Below the pieces are notes generated by a model. The model had not been told where the DNA came from. It searched no databases and saw only the letters and a program-made list of their open reading frames with translations. A stretch of DNA of 12,466 nucleotides, from positions 1-12,466 of the forward strand of contig JAGKWZ010000326.1 of the NCBI GenBank assembly GCA_021151605.1. Direction: 5' to 3'. The translations under genes and the position numbers were made by a program. This document shows positions 7,090-12,466 of this stretch, piece after piece. Source of the DNA: Verrucomicrobiaceae bacterium. Its GTDB lineage: Bacteria; Verrucomicrobiota; Verrucomicrobiia; Verrucomicrobiales; Verrucomicrobiaceae. The number at the start of each line of letters is the position of its first letter. Within the stretch, counting starts at the first letter, position 1.

Positions 7090-8194
7090 TCGCCCCCAGC
7101 GCCGCATGATTTTGCGGATGCTGCCGACCCTGCTGTGCCTCGGCACGGCGGCGGCTCAATCGATCGACGAGGAACTCCCCCTGCCTCGTTGGGAAAAGGA
7201 GCCGCCCGTCATGAAGTCGGAAGCAGGGGACCACTTTAACTCCCTGCTGCCACCAGATCCCCTCCTTCCCGCCTTGCCGGCTCCCCAGGGCCTTTTGCAA
7301 AGTGGTCCCCGTCTCGGGGATACCCAGCCGTCCCTCATGCCAGGTTATGGCGATCTCGGCCCCATGGATCTGTCTCTGTTTCTTCATGGCAGCATTCTTC
7401 AGCAGCAGAGCCAGCGCCCCGCACGCACGCCCACGCCAGCCCTCGCCCTGCGTGATCTACCCCAGGACATCGTCCATTCGCTCTTGGATGCTCCGGTCAA
7501 TGAGCTGATCATCGATCCTCAAAACCTGATCCCCGAAATCGCTCGCGGCGATCTGGAACGCCTGCTCGCCTTCCATGCCAGCGAGTCCAGCATCCGACTT
7601 TACATGTTGGTAATCGATGCGGATCAGAAGCTGCCTGACACCTTGGACGTCAGCCGCCTGGCCCATGGAGCCCTGAGCCGCCAGCCCTCCTGTCTCGCCA
7701 TTTATCCGCTCGGCGAGCCTTGGCGCACCCGGTTGCTCTTGTCACAGTCCGTGCATACCGCGGCCACATCCTCCGGACTCGCGGACATGGCTGCCGATTG
7801 TATCCGCGATGCCCAGCAGGCCGACGATGAGGCCGCGCAGATCCAGCGTTATGCCGTGAGACTCTCCACGCGGCTTTTTTGGCTGCAAAAGTCCCTCGTC
7901 CTGTCTCCAAACAAAGTCGCAGCCAGTGGCCCGCACTTGCTGGAAGTCGTCGGCCAGGACACAAGCTCAGAGCCACCCTCGGGTGCCATCGACTTGCGTC
8001 TTTGGCTGGCGCTGGCCGCCATAGCTGTGTCTCTGCTCGCCTTGATCGCGATCCTCCGGTTAAAGCGCCAGTCTGCCAGCAGCCGTAAGTCCACCCATTC
8101 ACACACATGGATTCTGCTTGAACCCGAGACCAGCCCTCGGCTTGGAGGTGCTTTTTCTGGAGGAGCAGGGGCCGTCGTCTCGTTTAAGAGATGA
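7070..8194 (+). CDS. Secreted single-TM protein, possible diverged TPM (YgcG-like) partner
   Basis: A protein of about 374 residues, not confidently assigned. It has a signal sequence (hydrophobic MLPTLLCLGTAAAQ, about 17-30, after Arg residues) and a Pro-rich segment (35-125). A globular domain follows (about 128-275), containing VNELIIDPQNLIPEIARGD, IRLYMLVIDADQKLP and CLAIYPLGEPWRTRLLLS. One transmembrane helix (about 311-331) and a basic tail complete it. The beta-strand and turn pattern resembles a TPM domain. The terminal GGAFSGGAGAVVSFKR recalls the Gly-rich tails of YgcG-type proteins. With a TPM gene directly upstream, I infer a diverged TPM relative with its domain in the periplasm. 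The start could be 7070 (20-bp overlap) or 7106 (MILRMLPTLL, a cleaner signal peptide). The in-frame extension to 6905 is antisense-free but overlaps the TPM gene and is not credible. Confidence 0.6.
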   Translation: MQAKNHDRPQRRMILRMLPTLLCLGTAAAQSIDEELPLPRWEKEPPVMKSEAGDHFNSLLPPDPLLPALPAPQGLLQSGPRLGDTQPSLMPGYGDLGPMDLSLFLHGSILQQQSQRPARTPTPALALRDLPQDIVHSLLDAPVNELIIDPQNLIPEIARGDLERLLAFHASESSIRLYMLVIDADQKLPDTLDVSRLAHGALSRQPSCLAIYPLGEPWRTRLLLSQSVHTAATSSGLADMAADCIRDAQQADDEAAQIQRYAVRLSTRLFWLQKSLVLSPNKVAASGPHLLEVVGQDTSSEPPSGAIDLRLWLALAAIAVSLLALIAILRLKRQSASSRKSTHSHTWILLEPETSPRLGGAFSGGAGAVVSFKR

Positions 8195-8297
8195 ACTCAG
8201 CCTGTTTTTTCCATGGGTTAGTTCGCAACACATCCATTTTGCGCTCGCCCACCCTAGATCCCCTCTGATAAGTAGCAGGCTCCGCCAACCTCCCCGC

Positions 8298-9881
8298 ATG
8301 TCCAAAAATCTCAGCGCCCTCTCTTTCCGTAAAGGAGTCGAAAAAAATGTCTTCGAACGCATGGTCGATGCCGCCGAAAAACACGGCACCGCCGAAAAGA
8401 ACGACCTCGTCCGCCAGATGGGCCAGGATCATCTCTTTGGCGATGCCATCACGCTCGGAGCCGTGAGCTTCTACGACTTCCTCAAAAAGGAAAACGAGGG
8501 CAAGAAGGTCTTTGTCTGCAACGGCAGCGCTTGCCTTTGCGCAGGAACGCAGGACAAGCTCCACCACACGCTGGAAGGCCATTTCGCCAAAGAAGAGATC
8601 GGCCACATCTGCTGCCTCGGTCGCTGCCATGAGGGCGCGGCGCTGCAATACCAAGGCATCGTCTCCCACCTCCAGCCCGCGATTTTGACCGCCAAATTTG
8701 AAGGCATCGAAGACTACTACGCGCCCTTCAAGAAGCTGATCACCGAAGGCACTCGCGACGCTCTCGCCACCGAATTGAAGGATAGCGGCCTGCGCGGACG
8801 CGGTGGCGCGGGTTTCCCGCTTTCCATCAAGTGGGCTGGCTGCCGTGCGGCCGAGGGCGCGGTGAAATACGTCGTCTGCAATGCCGACGAAGGCGATCCC
8901 GGTGCCTACATCGACAAATACCTCATGGAAAAGCAGCCGCACAGCGTGCTGCTCGGCATGATGGTCGCCGGATGGTTCGCGGGCGCTGAAACCGGCGTGC
9001 TCTACATCCGCGCCGAGTATCCCGATAGCGTCACCATCGTGAATCAAGCCATCGCCGACCTGCATGCGGCTGGTTTGCTCGGCCAAAACATCCTCGGCAC
9101 GGGCTTCAACTTCGTTTTGAAGACCATCAAAGGCGCCGGCGCCTACATCTGCGGCGAGGAAACCGCGTTGCTCGCCAGCATCGAAGGCCTGCGCCCGGAA
9201 GTGCGCACGCGTCCGCCCTTCCCGGTGAATGAAGGTCTCTACCGCAAGCCCACCATCGTCAACAACGTCGAAACCTTCGCCAACCTCCGCGCCATCCTCA
9301 CGCTCGGCGGCAAAGGCTACGCGCAAATCGGCACCCCGCAGTCCACCGGCCCGAAATTGCTCTCGCTCGACAGCCACTTTGTGAAGCCCGGCATCTACGA
9401 AGTCGCCATGGGCACGCCGCTGCAAACCGTCATCGACCTCGCCGGCGGCTTCAAATCGAAGATCAAAGCCATTCAAATCGGCGGCCCGCTCGGCGGCCTC
9501 ATCCCGATGAGCCACATCGCCCAGCTCACCGTTGATTTCGAGAGCTTCAAGAAAGCCGGCTTCCTCCTCGGCCACGCCGGCGTCGTCAGCATCCCGGAGT
9601 CGATGCCGATGATCGAATACATCCAGCACCTCTTCCAATTCACCGCCGACGAAAGCTGCGGCAAATGCTTCCCCTGCCGCCTCGGCAGCACTCGCGGCAA
9701 GGAACTCATCGCCAAAGCCCGTGGCGACACCACCTTCAAAATCGACCGCGAACTCCTCACCGACCTGCTCGACACGATGGAGCAAACATCGCTCTGTGCC
9801 CTCGGCGGCGGCGTTCCGCTGCCGATCAAGAATGCCATCCAGCATTTCGAGGCAGAACTGAGCGGGTATTTCAATGCGTAG
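8298..9881 (+). CDS. Fused NuoE-NuoF-like NADH:acceptor oxidoreductase flavoprotein
   Basis: A 527-residue fusion. The N-terminal thioredoxin-like domain has four NuoE-type [2Fe-2S] ligands: C74-x4-C79 and C106-x3-C110 (CCLGRC). Next is a NuoF-type domain: FMN site RGRGGAGFP (166-174), YVVCNADEGDPGA (191-203), NADH site GAGAYICGEETALL (279-292), PTIVNNVET and the [4Fe-4S] ligands SCGKCFPCR (C454, C457, C460) plus C500. This is the electron-input module of complex I, NAD-linked formate dehydrogenases (FdsB) and bidirectional hydrogenases (HoxF). It lacks the C-terminal ferredoxin domains of HndC-type subunits. The ATG at 8298 (MSKNLSALSF) is used; the frame is open back to 8118, but that overlaps the previous gene. 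No NuoG-, FdsA- or hydrogenase-like gene lies downstream, so its partner is elsewhere or absent. The electron acceptor cannot be told. Confidence 0.92.
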   Translation: MSKNLSALSFRKGVEKNVFERMVDAAEKHGTAEKNDLVRQMGQDHLFGDAITLGAVSFYDFLKKENEGKKVFVCNGSACLCAGTQDKLHHTLEGHFAKEEIGHICCLGRCHEGAALQYQGIVSHLQPAILTAKFEGIEDYYAPFKKLITEGTRDALATELKDSGLRGRGGAGFPLSIKWAGCRAAEGAVKYVVCNADEGDPGAYIDKYLMEKQPHSVLLGMMVAGWFAGAETGVLYIRAEYPDSVTIVNQAIADLHAAGLLGQNILGTGFNFVLKTIKGAGAYICGEETALLASIEGLRPEVRTRPPFPVNEGLYRKPTIVNNVETFANLRAILTLGGKGYAQIGTPQSTGPKLLSLDSHFVKPGIYEVAMGTPLQTVIDLAGGFKSKIKAIQIGGPLGGLIPMSHIAQLTVDFESFKKAGFLLGHAGVVSIPESMPMIEYIQHLFQFTADESCGKCFPCRLGSTRGKELIAKARGDTTFKIDRELLTDLLDTMEQTSLCALGGGVPLPIKNAIQHFEAELSGYFNA

Positions 9882-9891
9882 CTTTAACTGG

Positions 9892-9908
9892 CAGTTGAAG
9901 CACAACTG
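9892..9908. terminator. Small stem-loop in the convergent spacer after the NuoEF-like gene
   Basis: CAGTTG-AAGCA-CAACTG forms a perfect 6-bp stem with a 5-nt loop. It lies in the 30-bp gap between two converging genes. No U-tract follows on either strand, so terminator function is only suggested by position. Confidence 0.3.
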
Positions 9909-9911
9909 AAT

Positions 9912-10403
9912 TCACAGCTTGGGTGGTGCAAGTTGGGCAATCTTCTCGCATATCTTTGTGAAGAGTTCCTTGGGTACATAGCCCTTGGCAGCAGGCACAT
10001 GGAGGATTGGGAGTCCGGCTGCTTTTAAACTCTGATCCACAAAGGCATCACGCTCTTGCCTCTTGGCTTTTTGATGGCTTTGATCATCCAGTTCGATCAC
10101 CAAACGAGGCTTCATTGTGGCCGTCTCGCAGAGCAAGAAGTCCACATGTTTCTGGTTGATTCGGTTCCGGGCACCTTGGTTTTTGTGCGGCTGCCGGACG
10201 AAGAGAATGTCCGAGAGACGGGGTTTAATGACGATAGTTACATCCGCTGCCAGCGTGCTGCGGAGCACATGGTAAAAGGAAATCTCCGCAGCTGAGAGAA
10301 AGTCGTCTCTGAGACCATATGGAAGAGGATCCTTTGCAGTAGCAGCTCCAGAAGCGCGGCCAAGCAAACCGAAGGTGAGGAGATTGAGGCAGCCGAGGTT
10401 CAT
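9912..10403 (-). CDS. DUF2726 domain protein, putative PD-(D/E)XK-like nuclease
   Basis: A 163-residue protein with a DUF2726 domain (PF10881), thought to belong to the restriction-endonuclease-like superfamily. Characteristic segments are LPYGLRDDFLSAAEISFYHVL (about 27-47), PRLSDIL (61-67), INQKHVDFLLCE (82-93), RLVIELDDQSH (100-110) and RDAFVDQSLKAAGLPILHVP (118-137). The acidic VDF and IELDD positions are the plausible metal ligands. Many relatives have an N-terminal membrane helix. Here only a short hydrophobic stretch (LNLLTFGLLG) is present. Its ATG overlaps the mrr stop by 4 bp (ATGA), so it is almost certainly translated with mrr. The operon context suggests a defence or DNA-processing role, which is inference. 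Confidence 0.85.
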   Translation of the reverse strand: MNLGCLNLLTFGLLGRASGAATAKDPLPYGLRDDFLSAAEISFYHVLRSTLAADVTIVIKPRLSDILFVRQPHKNQGARNRINQKHVDFLLCETATMKPRLVIELDDQSHQKAKRQERDAFVDQSLKAAGLPILHVPAAKGYVPKELFTKICEKIAQLAPPKL

Positions 10404-11311
10404 GCTTCGGCAAAGTAATCCTCATCCGCCCGCTTCAGCACATACGTCTCGCGGGTGGAGACGCCGACGCCGTAGTCGATCATGAGTTCGGCGAGGCGCT
10501 GGCCGTTGATTAGGACAATCTTCTGCCCCACCGTTTTGACGTAAAGCTTCGCTGGCTCTGTAAAGTCGCTGGTGGTGATAAAGACGCCTTTGTGCGCTTT
10601 ATGCTCGAGTAGGGCACCAGCAAAATTGCGCAGTTCTTCGGCTCCGACTTTGTCTTCCCAGCGCTTCGCCTGCACATAAACGGCATCCAGGCCGAGGCGG
10701 TCTTCATTGATCACGCCGTCGATGCCGCCGTCGCCGGAGGCTTTGGTGACGGTGCCAGCTTCGGCACGGGAGCCGCCGTAACCCATCGCCAGGAGGAGAT
10801 CGACGACGAGTTTCTCAAAGAAGCCGGAGGGTTTCGCCATGATGCGCTCCAGCAGCTCGGCAGCGAGGTTGGCCCGCAGCGTGGCATAGCCGTTGGCGAT
10901 GGCTTCTTCGGGTGAGGTTTCCTCGTCGGCTTCGACGACGGCCGGGATGGGCAAAGGAGCCGCATTCGAGACCGCCTTCCGCCAGGCCTGATACTTGGGG
11001 AACTGCATCAGCACGCTTTCGGAAAGGCTGGTGGGTTTCGTCGCCAGCAGCTTCTTGCCTTCCTCCGTGATGCGCAGAATGCCGCGCTTGGAGTCATCCA
11101 CGAGGCCCGCCTTGCGCAGATGAAAGCCTGACCAGCCCGTGCGATGCCGCACCACTGGATAACCACTTGGCAGCACGGCGCTCCGTTCCTCCTCCGTAAG
11201 TTTGAAAACATCCGCCAATGCATTGGCAGCCTCATGCAGCGGTCGCTCCACGCCATCTCCGAGCAACTGGAGCAGTGGGACGCGGAAGTGGGTGACGGGT
11301 GGGATGGGCAT
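10400..11311 (-). CDS. mrr: Mrr-type restriction endonuclease (type IV)
   Basis: A 303-residue Mrr-like enzyme; E. coli Mrr is 304. Mrr enzymes cleave DNA carrying foreign methylation. An N-terminal winged-helix region (PF14338, about 5-95) precedes the catalytic domain (PF04471, about 160-275). The nuclease signature is complete: E166 in FFEKLVVDLL, D198 in GDGGIDG and Q214-x-K216 in VYVQAKR. KGVFITTSDFT and INGQRLAELMIDYGVGV follow, as in the family. It lies 6 bp after the DUF5615 gene and overlaps the DUF2726 gene by 4 bp. No Shine-Dalgarno sequence precedes the ATG, which fits translational coupling. Because Mrr can attack host DNA modified by a methyltransferase, its position beside a type ISP restriction-modification gene is noteworthy. 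Confidence 0.93.
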   Translation of the reverse strand: MPIPPVTHFRVPLLQLLGDGVERPLHEAANALADVFKLTEEERSAVLPSGYPVVRHRTGWSGFHLRKAGLVDDSKRGILRITEEGKKLLATKPTSLSESVLMQFPKYQAWRKAVSNAAPLPIPAVVEADEETSPEEAIANGYATLRANLAAELLERIMAKPSGFFEKLVVDLLLAMGYGGSRAEAGTVTKASGDGGIDGVINEDRLGLDAVYVQAKRWEDKVGAEELRNFAGALLEHKAHKGVFITTSDFTEPAKLYVKTVGQKIVLINGQRLAELMIDYGVGVSTRETYVLKRADEDYFAEA

Positions 11312-11317
11312 GGAGGG

Positions 11318-11659
11318 TTATTGGCCTCGGTTAACTCGAATCAGCAGCCCCTCAAGGGACTCCACCGCTTGCAGTTGTTCATGCACCTTCGCCGCCAGGG
11401 CTGGAAAATCAGGATTGTCAGTGCAGACGATGATGCCTTCGTGTTCGGGATTCAGCCGATGCAGGCGGATGAAGTCCTGTCGATTGTGCGTCAGCACGGC
11501 CCGTTTCTCAGCGATGGCAAAGGCGAGCACTTCCTCGTCCGGGATGCCTTCATTGGCCTTGCCAGCGTCCCGTGTGGTCAGCACATCATGGCCTTTCATG
11601 CGCAGGGCTTCGACCACTGGCAGCGGAAAGTTCTCGTTGGAATACAGCCGCGCCGTCAT
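11318..11659 (-). CDS. DUF5615 PIN-like protein, putative toxin
   Basis: A 113-residue DUF5615-family protein (PF18480), a PIN-like fold thought to be the ribonuclease toxin of DUF433/DUF5615 pairs. Visible motifs are LYSNENFPLPVVEALRMKGHDVLT (5-28), IPDEEVLAFA (39-48), VLTHNRQDFIRLH (55-67) and GIIVCTDNPDF (75-85). Many family members have D at the position of N8 (DENF); here it is SNENF, while E43, E44 and D62 remain candidate acidic ligands. The ATG overlaps the antitoxin stop by 4 bp (11656-11659), typical of type II toxin-antitoxin operons. RNase activity is inferred from the family, not shown. Confidence 0.87.
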   Translation of the reverse strand: MTARLYSNENFPLPVVEALRMKGHDVLTTRDAGKANEGIPDEEVLAFAIAEKRAVLTHNRQDFIRLHRLNPEHEGIIVCTDNPDFPALAAKVHEQLQAVESLEGLLIRVNRGQ

Positions 11660-11991
11660 GACTCATCTCCATTGGCGGCGATCTCCCGGTCCATTTCCTC
11701 CCGATGCGAACGTGCGTAGTTCCAAGCGTTGGCGAGGTCTTCGGCGTTGAGCGAAGGATAGGCCGCCAGCAGTTCTGCGTCTGTCTTGCCGCCCCGCCGC
11801 AGGGATTCCAGCAGCCAGACGGGAATCCGCGTGCGGATAACTCGGGCGGCCCCGCCGCAGACATTCTCCTGAAAGTCGATGCCAGGATGTGCATCCGCAA
11901 CGTCCAGTGCCACAAGGGTGAGGATGCGCACTTGATCGCCCTTGGGCAGATGGAGCACGGCGTCACGGATAGAGTCAAAGGTGGCAGTCAT
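11656..11991 (-). CDS. DUF433 protein, putative antitoxin
   Basis: A 111-residue protein with a DUF433 domain (PF04255, winged-helix type) at about residues 35-95. The motifs are HPGIDFQENVCGG (35-47), RTRIPVWLLESLRRGGKTDAELL (53-75) and YPSLNAEDLANAWNYA (78-93). Usual members read GTRIPV; here R53 replaces G. About 30 extra residues precede the domain. It is the first gene of the tight four-gene run and probably binds DNA to repress it. A TAGAAT hexamer lies 6 nt upstream of the ATG on this strand, so a leaderless transcript is possible, though no convincing -35 is visible. It is 50 bp downstream of the type ISP gene. Confidence 0.87.
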   Translation of the reverse strand: MTATFDSIRDAVLHLPKGDQVRILTLVALDVADAHPGIDFQENVCGGAARVIRTRIPVWLLESLRRGGKTDAELLAAYPSLNAEDLANAWNYARSHREEMDREIAANGDES

Positions 11992-12041
11992 GAACGGATT
12001 CTATCACAGAGTTCCGATTGGGCAGTCGTCTTTTCGATCCA

Positions 12042-12466
12042 TCACACACTCGCCCCGTAGTGCGCATCCAGCTTCTCGTGGAGGGCGAGGATGCTGGCGA
12101 TGCGGCGGACGTGGTGGGTGAATTGTTGGGCTTCGTCGGGGGTGAGGGGGCGGCCGAGGAGGGCGCTTTCGCGGTAGCTGAGCCACTTCTTGAGGACTTG
12201 GTAGCCGCCGAGGGTGTAGTTCCAGACGGGCTCGGGCACGTCTTTCCAGCGGGTGGTGGCGTTGAGGTGGATGTCGAGGTAGCCGTCGCCTCGGGTGCCT
12301 GGGGTGGTCTTGCCGGGGCCGGGCATGGTGACGCCGCCTTGGCCGGCGTAACCCCAGCGGGCGGCGATGGCGAGGTCGGGGGTGAGTGTGGTCCGCACAG
12401 TCCTCTGTGCGGTTTGTTTGCCGGGAGACTTTCGATCCGCCGCACAGGGGACTGTGCGGACCACTT
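12042..12466 (-). CDS. Type ISP restriction-modification enzyme, C-terminal fragment (runs off window)
   Basis: The last ~140 residues of a large single-polypeptide restriction-modification enzyme (LlaGI/LlaBIII-like: nuclease, helicase, N6-adenine methyltransferase and target recognition in one chain). The recognisable part is C-terminal: WGYAGQGGVTMPG, LDIHLNATTRWKDVPEPVWNYTLGGYQVLKKWLSYRE, LLGRPLTPDEAQ and a final helix with RRIASILALHEKLDAHY. The GGYQVLKKWLSYRE block and the LxGRxLT motif are the strongest evidence. Residues encoded by 12388-12464 come from a nested palindrome and look foreign to the family. The frame is open at least to 12464; the codon spanning the edge reads ?AA, so a TAA stop there cannot be excluded. 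All catalytic domains lie outside the window. Confidence 0.75.
   Translation of the reverse strand, partial: VVRTVPCAADRKSPGKQTAQRTVRTTLTPDLAIAARWGYAGQGGVTMPGPGKTTPGTRGDGYLDIHLNATTRWKDVPEPVWNYTLGGYQVLKKWLSYRESALLGRPLTPDEAQQFTHHVRRIASILALHEKLDAHYGASV
12388..12464. repeat. Nested palindromic repeat inside the type ISP reading frame
   Basis: Arms 12388-12412 and 12440-12464 (25 nt each) are reverse complements with one mismatch and a 27-nt spacer. Each arm is also a hairpin: CCGCACAG-TCCT-CTGTGCGG (12393-12412) and CCGCACAG-GGGA-CTGTGCGG (12440-12459). The result is two copies of one unit in inverted orientation. The minus-strand frame stays open across it. The element may continue past the window edge. 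Confidence 0.8.

Noticed and set aside
8118..8297. Upstream extension of the NuoEF-like protein to an ATG at 8118
   Set aside because: It overlaps the preceding gene and adds residues unrelated to NuoE; MSKNLSALSF at 8298 is a sensible start.
8184..9905. 573-codon minus-strand open frame opposite the NuoEF-like gene
   Set aside because: Its translation is Ala/Gly/Glu-rich with no recognisable domain, and it mirrors a well-supported plus-strand gene.

Overview
The window looks like chromosomal DNA of a GC-rich member of the PVC group, most likely Verrucomicrobiota (Prosthecobacter/Verrucomicrobium-like). This rests on the DUF1553 (PSD1-type) + DUF1501 pair typical of Planctomycetes and Verrucomicrobia, the high GC coding style, mostly absent Shine-Dalgarno sequences, and several palindromic interspersed elements. 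The assignment is inference; no rRNA or marker gene is present.

Layout. (1) 1-2396, plus strand: the 3' part of a DUF1553 protein gene, then a complete Tat-type DUF1501 gene, with a long hairpin between them. (2) 2438-5278: rarA (minus) and hisD (plus), divergent across a 171-bp spacer that carries a perfect palindrome. (3) 5283-6433, minus: a YwaF/TIGR02206-like membrane protein behind a peroxiredoxin-like gene that has lost its catalytic N-terminus. (4) 6442-8194, plus: two overlapping genes, a zinc-ribbon TPM-domain protein and a secreted, membrane-anchored protein that may be a diverged TPM relative. (5) 8298-9881, plus: a fused NuoE-NuoF-like NADH/FMN/Fe-S flavoprotein with no recognisable partner subunit beside it. 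(6) 9912-12466, minus: a defence-like cluster. It starts with the C-terminus of a type ISP restriction-modification enzyme, followed by a DUF433/DUF5615 toxin-antitoxin pair, an Mrr-type restriction endonuclease and a DUF2726 putative nuclease. The last four genes are joined by 4-bp overlaps or a 6-bp gap and are probably one operon.

The most unusual theme is repeat DNA inside or against genes. An imperfect palindrome sits in frame within the DUF1553 coding sequence. A ~29-bp-arm hairpin lies just before DUF1501. A nested 25-bp-arm palindrome lies in the type ISP coding frame at the window edge. A segment with a direct repeat and hairpin replaces the 5' end of the peroxiredoxin gene. Together these suggest several small interspersed element families, some tolerated as protein-coding inserts like Rickettsia palindromic elements.

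No rRNA, tRNA, CRISPR array, transposase or integrase was recognised. No gene-free stretch exceeds 300 bp.
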